This document shows, in pieces, positions 55,302 to 64,000 of a stretch of 64,000 nucleotides of DNA. This DNA comes from Bilabrum cf. latius (taxonomy: Eukaryota > Bigyra: Bicosoecida > Bigyra > Bicosoecida): positions 496,001 through 560,000 of the forward strand of contig OZ237749.1 of NCBI GenBank assembly GCA_965178125.1. Direction: 5' to 3'. Made by a program: the position numbers and the translations under genes. The notes beneath the pieces were generated by a model. The model was not told the DNA's origin. It worked only from the letters and a program-made list of their open reading frames with translations, and ran no database searches. The first letter of the stretch is position 1. The number at the start of each line of letters is the position of its first letter.

Positions 55302-57147
55302 TCACTATAGGAACACCTTTTTCTTCGCGTGAGTAATCACACACTCCCCCTGAGTCTCCAATTTCCACTCTCCAAGGTTTTCCGATAGTTTCAAGGGGAT
55401 TTCCATATCGCTCACAAACCCGTCCGTATTCACATAATGCATACTCTCTAGGTATGGTTCTATGACCTAGGAAAGTTTCCGCCGTCCAAAGGCTGTAAGG
55501 AAAGGGCCCAGACGAGCAAAACAAGTTCTATATGTGTGTGTTTGAGTCGCTAGAATGCCTTTCACCCTTCTTCCACCGTCCTATATGAAAGCATCTTTTA
55601 TCGTCCTAAAGTCTACCACTTCGTCGGTCGCTGGAAATGGTCTTTACTACCTAATTCCTTTGACACAACGCACCCCATACGGAATTAAGCAGTTGTTTTG
55701 CTGTTTTAAATCCTTTCTTTTTATATCCATAGAGTCGCTCCACCAAACCCTTGAAGAGGCTGACTGCCTTGATTCGCTTGTCTTTTTCGTAGATAAGGGC
55801 GTTTGCCTGTCCGTCCTGAATGATGGAAAAGGTCGCTCCCGTTTCCAAAGCTCGCTAAATATCGTGGTGAGTCCAATACTGGTTGTTCCGTGGTTGAATA
55901 AGCTTGGGATTTAGGTGTTCCACCTTTACCCTGTAAATCCCGAATTTCCAACCAAACTCCTTTGGGGTCTGGGAAAGCGTCTGGAAATCTCCGGAAAGGA
56001 CTGGAAACTACATCTGTGACTTCAACATACTTGGATAGAAGCTATTAATGTCATATTGGTAGGCTTTCTCCAGTTTAGTGTCGTTGTTTGCCCAGTTCAG
56101 TCCGCCTCCAGACGCCTTGGAAATCCACTCCGCCTCTTTTCGCCCCAAAGGCTCGGCTGGGAAAAGCTTGGAAAACTTGGAAATGTAGTTTCGCACAAAT
56201 AGAGACGCTTTGTAACCATATTTAGATATATCTATATACCCTCCAGTCTCTTGAGAGAGTGCCTCGGTGTTCTCGTGGATGCGCCTCCAAGTCGGTTCTA
56301 GGTCTTCCTCTACAGACACTTTCCAATAACACTTGTGCTTGTGGTTTTGTTCCAGTCGTGTTTCTACGTGTCTAGACGACCCATCAAACATTACATACTT
56401 GCTTTCCGCCCTTTTCCAGTAGGTCAGTAGCTGAACAGACCCTTTCTAGGGAAAACACATTAAATCCTTCTGGGATTCTGGGGAAATGAACTCGTAGTGT
56501 CCGTTGGTGAGGGACATATTCGCCAACGGGTCGTAAGACTTTCCAGATGTGTAGGAAAAATCTCCAGTAAGGTGAATGCGGATTCTCAGGAAATCCTCTA
56601 CCTCAGGAATTCTATTATAGTGGATTGGCTCGTTTCGCCCAAGGTTCAGATGGGACTTTAGTTGTGCAGGTGAAATCCTATGGAAACCGCTCTTAGTCTT
56701 TCCATTGACCTTTTTGTTCCCTCTAAATCCTACTTGGAACGGAAACGCCTTCTTGAGGGCGTTATACAGACAGTCATTATTCTCGTCCTTTCCACCCCTC
56801 GGATTGTCCTTGGGAAGCATTAGAAGTTCAAACGTGTTTAGTCTGCGGTGTTCCTATTCATCTACGTCCTCGTCCTCATATCCCTTCCACAGTGAGGTAG
56901 TTTCCTTCAGGTCTTCCGTGGTTATCCAAGCACTCCTTGTCCGCCACCCTTCCTCCACAAAATTGAGGTTAATCTTGAACTTGTATCCGTCAAAGGGATT
57001 CTCTCCGTCCTCGTCGTAGTCCTTGATAAAATCCATCACATCTTTTACCGTGATTAGCTCCTTCGCTTGAAACCTTACGCTCCAAATTGGAACGCCGTTG
57101 AGTCTCAAGTTGGTCTTCTCGGGTTCGCCGAAATCAATCTCAACCAT
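55302..57147 (-). pseudogene. polB: Protein-primed family B DNA polymerase with one frameshift
   Basis: From ATG 57147 the frame (about 610 codons) crosses five TAGs and holds the motif A YQYDINSFYPSML (nt about 56,035) and motif B KQLLNSVWGALCQRN (about 55,670). Shortly after, near 55,630-55,645, the conserved sequence moves to another frame. There, after two TAGs, motif C reads HYVNTDGFVSDM (55414-55430), followed by LGEWKLETQGE and KKKVFL, and a TGA at 55302. The total length is one base more than a multiple of 3, so a single-base insertion explains it. The N-terminal NNDCLYNALKKAFPF is typical of Polinton-like polymerases. It would replicate the element. The frameshift could be a real mutation or an assembly error. 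Confidence 0.83.
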
Positions 57148-57161
57148 TCTAGAGTATATAA

Positions 57162-57175
57162 TATACTATAGACTA
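57162..57175 (-). promoter_or_regulatory. Promoter motif of the DNA polymerase gene
   Basis: tatagtata at 57162-57170, within an AT-rich stretch 15-28 bp upstream of the polymerase ATG. Confidence 0.55.
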
Positions 57176-57239
57176 CCAAATTATACTTAATGTATGAACG
57201 AGAAGCAACGCTTCTACGCTTGTCCTTTTCTGAAAAGGA

Positions 57240-58922
57240 TTACGCGTCGTCAATTTTGCACAGAGACAGTTTCAGAGACTTCCCACGCTTTCCACGGGGT
57301 TTTGCCTTGGGTTTTGGTTGGTTTTCCTTCATCCACGCGGTGATTGCTATGCACGACTCGGTTACCAGTTTCTTCTGGGTTCTTCTGTGAAAAAGTTGGT
57401 TGTCGTCCATTTCCCTCTCCAGTTCCAACTCTTCTATGCGTTCCGTTTGCTCCTGTAGTTTCTTCTACATTTCCTATAGTTGTTCTCGTAGCAGTTCCAC
57501 CTCGGTCTTGGCTTTCTCTACCTCTGCTTCTTGGCGGAGAGCTTTGAACTTCGTCCTAAACCCTTCCAGTAAGTCTTTGTGCTTTACGTTGAACTCTTGC
57601 TTTCTCTATGAGTTCATCGTGGAATACACGCCTACTTCCGCCAACTGTTCCTTAATCTTCGGCGTGGAGAGGTTCTTGATTTGTCCCTTCAGTTCGTCCT
57701 TTAGGTAGTTGCGGAAGGCCATCACGGAAATGTGGAAATCTTTTCCCTCGTCCAACCACTCTTTCTTTAGCGTCCGCAGGATAGGGTGCGCCCCTTGTAG
57801 AATTCCCTAATGGAAATTCTAGGATTTTGGAGCGTATAGTCCCTTGAACTCGGGTGAGTCGTCGTAGATTTTCGCGAGGTATAGGAAGAACGCCCTCGCC
57901 ACCTCTTTGCTCTCCGTTGCTTCCTTGAGTTTCTTAAAGTATTCCTTGTCACCTTTCCTAGATGTATTGACATCCAACACGCAATATCTGCGGATTTCCT
58001 CGGTGATTTTGATGGGTGCGTCGTTCGTGTCTATGATAAGGTTGAAGGTGTTGGGACGGCTCTCGGTCTTGACGAATTTCTCATTACAGGAAAAGGTCTT
58101 CTCGGTGATAAGATTGCGTAGGGTCGCCTACATAGCGTTCCATCTAGTGTTGGAAGCTTTTGGAATCTCGTTGAAGTTCACAAGTAGTTTTCCATCTAGG
58201 ATAGAGTTGAAGGCGTCGGGCTGAAGCATAGCGTTTGTGAGCGTCTGGAGCGTCAGGGTGTATCCAAGCAGTTTTCTCATAAGGAACGTAATGATGATAG
58301 ACTTACCAGTTCCCTACGGAGACTTAAGATACAGGGCGGTCTGGAGTTTTTCCCCGCCTACAATCACGTGTGCCAGCCACTTCATCACGAAGTCAAACTG
58401 GGTGTCGTCCTCGCTCGTCCAGACCTTGTGGATATGTTCGGAAATACGAATCACGCCTTCACGTGCGTCTTCCGACACGTCTTCTAGGTTTCCGCAGTTT
58501 CCCCTCGTAATCAGGGGTATTCCCATAAGGTTAATCGTCTGCTTCTCGTAGTCTACGGTGGGTGCGTTGAATCGTCTCACCACCCTAAAGACATCTGTGT
58601 TCTCGTTAAAGAACCAATCACGAGCAGACCAATCCTTCACTCTCTTATTGTTTACCATTCGGTAGATGCAATGTCCCCCAATTAGGTAATTCTCGCTGAT
58701 GTTTCGGTTCGCCAGGAACTACCAGACTGATTTCTAAGGATTCTCGTCGGAACTGTTCTAGCGGTTCAGTTCATCCCCCTAGAGGAAATACACGCCTCCA
58801 CCTTGGTCGTGGGTGCGGTAGAAGTATTGCTGAATGTATTTGATACAATCCTCTTGATTTCCAGTGTCGCAAAGTTGCTTGAGTGTTCTGGCTGAATAGG
58901 CTGCGGTTGGCATCTGAGACAT
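57240..58922 (-). CDS. SF3 helicase (D5/primase-helicase type)
   Basis: 560 codons from ATG 58922 to TAA crossing eleven TAGs, the strongest single case for TAG as sense. Walker A is LYLKSP-TAG-GTGKSIII (TAG at 58314-58316), i.e. SPQGTGKS. Walker B/B' is GKLLVNFNEIPKAS, SF3 motif C is PNTFNLIIDTNDAPI, and EEIRRY carries the Arg finger. The N-terminal 200 residues (FFNENTDVFRVVRRF) form a D5_N-like region; the C-terminal 120 are a Glu/Gln coiled coil with a basic KPKAKPRGKRGK tail. It would unwind the element's DNA during replication. Promoter motif TATAGTATA at 58934-58942. Confidence 0.88.
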
Positions 58923-58933
58923 TTTCTGTTGGT

Positions 58934-58946
58934 TATACTATAGACT
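58934..58946 (-). promoter_or_regulatory. Promoter motif of the helicase gene
   Basis: ctatagtata 12-20 bp upstream of the ATG at 58922. Confidence 0.55.
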
Positions 58947-59109
58947 ACCAAAATATACTTAAGTGCTGACGCACAGAGTAGTCTGAGACGGATGCATCAA
59001 TTTTCCATAGTTTTCCAACGATTGAAAACCCACCGACTGTCTCCCTACTATAGGTAGTGAGTTAGCCTTAAGTAATGATTTTTTTGAACTCATCTTCATT
59101 TTTTGCTAA

Positions 59110-60102
59110 TTACGTCAGGTCTATCGGGGCTATCCCAAACTCCTCTGGAAGTTGTTTTATGGCGTCTTCTAGGGTTTCCCACGTCCAATCCTTTTCGTTT
59201 GGAAGACCGTCCCATTCCACCTAAACCCTGGTTGGCTCTCGGGTATGGACTTTCTTCATATCCTTTTTCCGGATTGCCTTGGTGTTGTGGAGCTCATCCT
59301 CGTCAATTATCTATAGTTCTTCCTTTGTGTAGGCTACTTTGTGTTTCTAATCCACGACATACAAAGGAGGTTGCCCTGGTCGCAGAAGCACCTTGGTAAT
59401 TTGTCGTTCGGTCGGGTCATAACGTAAATCGCTCGCTCTAAATGAACCCATTAATTTCTTGGAGAGTTTGTAGGCCTCCCTGGGTTCTTCCAACGGAATC
59501 CTAACAAGTGTTCCCTTTTCCAAGATATCGCAAGCCTTTCCCCTACAGTGGGTCGCTCCGAACTGAGTCGTGGGAATTGGTGGATTTTCTTTGAGTTTCT
59601 CTTTCTGGAATTCGTTGTAATCATTGACAATCGTAGGTATTAAATCCACCCAACGTCGCTCTACTTTTCCCTTGGCTATTTCCTCTACATTCTGGACGGA
59701 ATTGATGACGATTCCAAACAGTTTGTTCAAGTTTTCCACCACGGCCTGTTGTTTGTGGCGTCCTGGTTTGTTTCGGCGCACATAAACAGGCTTTTCCTAT
59801 TCTCGTAAATGCCTTGCTAATTCGTTAAATTCATTTCCGTTGTCTATTTCCAGTCTCACAGTGGGTTGCTAGACATTTCCCCGAATGAATATCTTGAGCG
59901 CTTTTTCATAGGTTTCTTTCTGGGTTTTCTTCTATAGGGGTTCTGCATCAATTAGTTTATTGTGTAAATCCACGGCTGTCAGCAGGTATTTATTTCCTTG
60001 GTCATTCGGAAGTTGCAGTAAATCCATCTGGACAACTGCGTTCGGTTGTGGAACACTTACCTTGGGCCTGTTCTTGCCCTTGGGTTTCTTTGGTCGTTTC
60101 AT
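59110..60102 (-). CDS. Retroviral-type (rve) integrase with C-terminal chromodomain
   Basis: 330 codons from ATG 60102 to TAA crossing six TAGs. The catalytic triad is D in VVQMDLLQL, D in RLEIDNGNEF and E in QQAVVENLNK; the last two are separated by 35 residues (DD35E) only if the TAG after ARHLRE counts as one residue. After the core, GTLVRIPL and YVVD, a TAG leads to a chromodomain-like VEWDGLPNEKDWTWETLEDA, as in Polinton and Mavirus integrases, where it is thought to steer insertion to chromatin. A longer in-frame start at 60237 (after tatactaaga) is possible, but it would include a conserved hairpin, so it is more likely 5' UTR. Confidence 0.88.
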
Positions 60103-60177
60103 TAAATTGCGGATTCTGGAGTCCTAAGGTATGTTGACTCCTTGAAGAACATATTGGAGAACATTTGGGTATTCCAA

Positions 60178-60225
60178 GATGCTCGGGCTTTGCCCTCCGC
60201 TCTTTTCATTCTTTTGGAAAGGATA
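60178..60225 (-). other. Conserved hairpin motif, copy e
   Basis: gatgctcGGGC-ttt-GCCCtccgctcttttcattc followed by ttttggaaaggataa. The stem differs from copies b/c (GGCC/GGCC) and a (CGCGC/GCGCG) while pairing is kept. It lies between the promoter-like motif and the integrase start. Confidence 0.6.
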
Positions 60226-60237
60226 ACGGATTTCCAT

Positions 60238-60250
60238 TCTTAGTATAGGC
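60238..60250 (-). promoter_or_regulatory. Promoter motif upstream of the integrase
   Basis: On the minus strand cctatactaaga, the same type of string found before the other element genes. Confidence 0.45.
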
Positions 60251-60289
60251 TTGTAGGAAAAGGGTGGGAGAAGACGGAAGCAGTGCGGG

Positions 60290-60437
60290 CCCCGCGCGGA
60301 AAGCACTTGGATTTCTTTGGAAAAGGTGGGATTTCTTGGGAAACACCTGGAGAACCTTGGGTAACACCTGGGGAACCTTGGGGAACACCTGGGAAACCGA
60401 CGGAAGCGGAGTCCGCAGGTAGAGAACCGAGGGAAAA
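60290..60437. repeat. Degenerate 20-24-bp tandem repeat next to the right TIR
   Basis: Several imperfect copies of gggaacacctggggaaccttg lie in 60,320-60,400. No reliable coding capacity. Confidence 0.7.
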
Positions 60438-60662
60438 CCTTGGAGTTTCCTTCGCTTCCTTCCGACAACCCGTGTTGAGAAAGACCAAACGTTCTTTCGC
60501 TCTCCTTTTGACCCTCTTGATGCAGACCGATGTATTGACTCATAATTTGGTTTTTGCCTACTTTGTAGGGCAAAATTCGTTCCTTCGGCTCCCGTCTCCC
60601 TCTAACAGCAAACACAGCGATGTTTTTGGAAGGCCGTTGGATTCTTCAAATTTCTTCTGACA
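60438..60662 (-). repeat. Right terminal inverted repeat (225 bp)
   Basis: Reverse complement of 37923-38147. It ends at ctgaca, after which the sequence changes to host-like ggaacgttcccgg. Confidence 0.93.
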
Positions 60663-61502
60663 GGAACGTTCCCGGTTAGGTTCGCTAAAAATTCCCAGAT
60701 CGCGAGATTTGTATTCCCGCCTTTCACTCCATTCTGTGAACAAAATTACTCGTAACAAAGATGACCGTTTATTCATGTAGCAAAGATGCATTTCTGTTGG
60801 TTAGATTCTCAGTTTATACTTTGCGGAATGGGATCATGTGGAGAGAGATCCTGCAAGATTTGTGATTTTCTTAAAGGGGTAGATCCACTGGTAATAGGGT
60901 GCATGTCGACGCGCACCGCCCATATTGTGCTTTTACGGAGCTCTTAGACGGGATTACATCCACCGGCGGCTGTCATGAAGACGTAAGAGGTCTTGCTGGG
61001 GACCATGAATGCAGTTGCAGTTGAGCAACCCAACTTGACAATTTAGCGTATTTGGTTCGCAATGCTTGCTGCAGGGTCGTCACGGTGCCATAGGAGGATT
61101 GTATTGATCGTATACATTGCATTCCGAGGGATGTGACGTCCCGATTGAGAGTGTTTTACCACGGAAAAGAGCCTGTGAACAAAACTAAACTGAAGAAAGA
61201 GGTGAGTGTCTAGCATGTATATTGCATGACTAGCACCTATTCACGGGGCCGTTTGAACTTTAATTGATATAAATGATATCATACCTTACTGTCAGCTTCA
61301 CTAGATCACCACTACACGCACACCAACGCAGGTCAGCAAAGCAGTGTATCATTGGAAAGTTCCCATTCAAGCCCTATGGAAGAAAGAATGGCAGTTTTCA
61401 AGGGCCCAATCTTACATTAAAAACAAATTGGGACGTGAATAGGGGGATGCTCCTGTTTCGGTCCAATCATTATAGGAAGCACCCGGCAGCAGCGAGCCAG
61501 GC
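60663..61502. other. Host flank without recognisable gene
   Basis: About 840 bp right of the element. I looked for the missing 5' exons of the interrupted membrane-protein gene on the minus strand and saw none. Base composition is intermediate. Confidence 0.4.
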
Positions 61503-64000
61503 ATGAAGGGCTTTGCCAACATCGCATCCATAGGAAGAGGCATGCTGCTTCCAAGACGTCTAGCTGAATCTATTAGGCGATTTTGTAAAAGCAAATCAGA
61601 GGAATTGCAGAAGCCAAAGTCGGCCGGGAAACGCCAACGTGAGGATGCGACTGCGGTGCAGCTGCCGCAGGCTGTGCGCGGCCGTGTGGAGTCCAAGGAT
61701 GCTCCAGCGGCTACTAATGAAAGCGGGGCAGGGTAGCTCTTGCATAGTAGTAGCGTGGATTATCTCGAAAGCTAGAAATCGCTTTCGAAGGCCGAATCAG
61801 ACGAGTCCGCCAAAGTCCGCGATCTGCATGCGACCATGAAGATCGACATGTTGTTCGAGCTGGTGGCCAAATTTCACGTCGAAATCATGCGTATGCATCA
61901 GCCTGATGTGCATATGACGGCTGAAGAGCATTTAAAATCGTGCAATAGGCTAGAAGAAGCTTTGGGGGAGCACGTCAAGGTGGATTTGCGACCTGGCTCA
62001 ACCAGCAAGAATTCGTAGCACTACTCGCTGGTCTTCACCATGCCAAACGGGAAGGAGATCGCCGTGAAAAATAGCAGCAGGAAGAGCGTCTTATCTGGAA
62101 AGGGTGCCGATGAGGGTCTCGATACGTGGTGCAAGCAGACGTTCTTGTCCGGGGAGTCATACTCGAGCGTGGTAGGCAAGCAACAAGCAGGCTAGCTCAC
62201 TCCGCGCGTGTCTTCGGATCGCTATGACCGCGCCCGCAAGGCAATAGAGCCATTCATCTTCAAGCACTTCGAACAAGTGCTCGCCAAGCACAGGGACTTG
62301 CTCAAATCTCAGCTCGAGGCGGAGCATAGAGCGACTGGCAAGGGCGCCAACCTGGCTATTGCGACTGACGGTGCATACCAGTACAGGGCAAAGCTATCGT
62401 CGCAGCGAGCGATTGTACTCATGTGTGGTCGAGCTAGCCCGGCTCACGAGTGGCTTTTGATTGATCTCGCCCTTGCGGAGGCGGCGAACCGTGCATCAGA
62501 TGTCAAGAAAGTTGCTGAGTCGCTCGGCGCAACTGGTGCGACCTTGGAGGATGGCAGCGACCTGCCTGACATTGACAAGTTGCTGTGTGTCTCAGAGCTA
62601 GAGGCCAAGCTACAGGAGGAGTTTACCCTGCACAACCATTCTGTCAGTGACTAGACCGAGCAGAGGTTTGGAACTGCCTTCCCAGAAGGGTTCGGACCAG
62701 CAGCAGTGTACAAGGTCCTCTGCAACTCGCAGGCAATCGAGACGATCATGCACGAGGTTCGCGGACAGAGCATCGGAAAATTCATTCAAGAGATCGAGGC
62801 AGTCACTAAGCTTGCCAGCGTGACGCTAATTCATGACGGCGACTCCGCCAGTGTTGATGCTCTCCGCTCCGCCATTCTCGAGTTCACGAAGGTGCTCATC
62901 CTAGTGTCGTACGATCTGTTCCACAAGATGAAGTCCGAACAGAAGTATGTCGTCACGAAGGGGGCAATAGATGATGCTCGCCTTTTGGGGAACCCTGCAT
63001 GCGAAAGAGCGGCAGCATCGCTTCAGTCGTTCGCACATTTGCTCCGACCGACTGACGGTGGTGCCCCGCCCGCAGCTGCTCTTGCATTGCCGCAACCAAG
63101 CACGGATGATACCGTCGCTGTATTCATTCCTGGGACGAGGTCTGTGATTAGTTGCACATACACTGTTCCTGTTGACGGCAAGGTGGAGGCTAAGGGACTT
63201 CTGGCAGCGATCAAGCACGGCATGTCTGCTGAGCAGTGGAAGCCGTTCAAGGGGCTTACCCTCGATAAACTGACCACCAAGTTTCGGTACTTTGGCGGCA
63301 CTTCTGCAACACTATCCGAGCAGCAAGGTTACCGTCCGATAACGAAGTTCGAGAAGAGTTCACACTCCTATCAGTTTATGCCAGCTGCAGGCCGTCGTCG
63401 TCGGGCGTGCACTCGACCGAAGCATGGGAAGGCAAAACCGAGAGCGCCCAAATTCTTCGGTCCAACGTCGTCATCCTCATCTAGCTCTAGTTCGTCATCT
63501 TCATCTAGCTCTAGTTCGGCAGTATCAGCTGCAACAGCTCCGATTATACAGGCGCGCACGTCAGTCACGAGCCACATTGCCACGCCGGTCGTCACCACCA
63601 AAGTGGCTCGATACATTGCTCGACGGAGCAACGCAAGCAGCACCCGAGCGGACGTGTCAGAATTTGATCGCATCAGTAGGGAGCGGAAAGGTCTGGGTGA
63701 TGGTATTACGGAGGCGCAAGCAGTTGCTTGGCTTGAATGCAACCGACAGGGGGGCGTTGATGCTCATGATGGATTCGAGAGTCTCATGCTCAATGGTGTG
63801 GCCAAGCTCCCTGTTGACGTGGCATTGTAGCTCATGATTTGGATTCTTCACTTTGCAAAGGATGGGTACGGTTTGTGGGCTGCAGAGTACAGAACGGGGT
63901 ACAAGCCAGCACTGCTTGGTGGCTCTGTCGACTGGGTGCTGCAGCACGTTAGCAAGAGTGACCTCATGGTCATTGATTTCAAGCGCTGGCATTTTATTGA
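61503..64000 (+). CDS. Long unknown protein, 3' partial
   Basis: One frame without TAA or TGA from the ATG at 61503 to the window end, crossing six or more TAG codons. The start is basic (GRGMLLPRRLAESIRRF), followed by a KSAGKRQRED nuclear-signal-like stretch, a helical region (MLFELVAKFHVEIMRMHQPD), a long central domain (YQYRAKLSSQRAIVLMCG), a poly-Ser tract near 63,460-63,520 and a Thr/Ala-rich part. No family is recognised. It could be a host gene or part of another mobile element. Long non-repetitive sequence between TAGs supports translation through them. Confidence 0.5.

Larger units (their letters stand above)
37393..60662. mobile_element. Endogenous Polinton-like / Mavirus-like DNA virus
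   Basis: A roughly 23.3-kb AT-richer island (about 17.8 kb without the nested retrotransposon) with 225-bp terminal inverted repeats. It carries the Polinton/Maverick core: rve integrase with chromodomain, protein-primed PolB, A32-like packaging ATPase, adenain-like protease, penton and major capsid proteins, plus an SF3 helicase as in Mavirus-type virophages. Genes are packed on both strands, intronless, each with a common promoter motif. The host membrane-protein gene is interrupted at its left edge. A target-site duplication could not be identified, and the left end has an extra tandem duplication. One damaged polymerase frame and one damaged NTPase suggest a resident copy that is no longer fully intact. 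Confidence 0.92.

Noticed and set aside
60103-60237. N-terminal extension of the integrase to 60237
   Set aside because: It would translate through a copy of the conserved hairpin motif; more likely 5' leader, though not excluded.
37393-60662. Interpreting the many TAG-broken frames as a decayed pseudovirus
   Set aside because: Only TAG occurs inside the frames; TAA and TGA are essentially absent, and host housekeeping genes show the same pattern. Decay would produce all three stops and many frameshifts.
37380-60668. ACAGG as a target-site duplication
   Set aside because: The string occurs near both ends but overlaps the TIR end on the right and a poly-G run on the left; coincidence cannot be excluded.
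1-64000. TAG read as Leu or another residue instead of Gln
   Set aside because: Context favours Gln: adjoining CAG runs in SF1, alternation with CAA/CAG in charged/Gln-rich segments, and polar positions next to the helicase P-loop. Not proven without alignments.

Overview
This window looks like nuclear DNA of a unicellular eukaryote, probably an alga or other protist. The host part is GC-rich and its genes have GT-AG introns of about 95-250 bp. It encodes eukaryotic proteins: splicing factor 1, a protein-only RNase P, an organellar bL20, an RMDN-like TPR protein, a full-length PDR-type ABCG transporter, a sulfatase and PPDK. The species cannot be fixed from the window.

The key to reading the window is that TAG behaves as a sense codon, most likely glutamine. 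TAA and TGA remain stops. Almost every real gene, host or mobile, is broken only by in-frame TAG. Reading TAG as Gln restores a helicase P-loop, the DD35E spacing of an integrase, a polyglutamine run in SF1, and long ABC transporter, reverse transcriptase and capsid frames. All coordinates below use this reading.

Host left arm (1-37,392): unknown C-terminus (3-581, +); RMDN-like (756-2037, -); a 28-bp minisatellite (2363-2810) that supplies the stop codon of a secreted beta-helix protein (2810-4651, -); MAPEG protein (4952-5404, -); PDR ABC transporter with 5 exons (5898-11060, +); sulfatase with 4 exons (11366-13596, +); RNase P (about 13925-16960, +); SF1 (17724-20699, -); TMEM223-like protein (20812-21756, -); bL20 (22181-23017, -); a 1,304-aa coiled-coil protein (23267-27181, -); a small membrane protein (27715-28137, +); PPDK with 2 exons (29001-32420, +); a long unknown protein (32726-36046, -); and a membrane-protein gene cut at the edge of the inserted element (36644-37392, -).

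Inserted element (37,393-60,662, AT-richer): an endogenous Polinton-like/Mavirus-like DNA virus with 225-bp terminal inverted repeats. It carries the integrase with a chromodomain, protein-primed family B DNA polymerase (one frameshift), SF3 helicase, A32-like packaging ATPase, adenain-like cysteine protease, penton protein and major capsid protein. It also has two fibre-like proteins sharing an N-terminal tail, two AT-hook proteins, a DUF5754-like protein, a zinc-finger protein and other small genes. Nearly every gene is preceded by a TATAGTATA/TATACTATA motif, and a hairpin with a varying stem recurs between genes. A 5.4-kb Ngaro-like tyrosine-recombinase retrotransposon (43,831-49,256) is nested in the element, inside one copy of the hairpin motif. 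So the window holds a retrotransposon inside a virus-like element inside a host gene, all sharing one altered genetic code.

Host right arm (60,663-64,000): about 840 bp with no recognisable gene, then a long unknown reading frame (61503 onward) running off the window.
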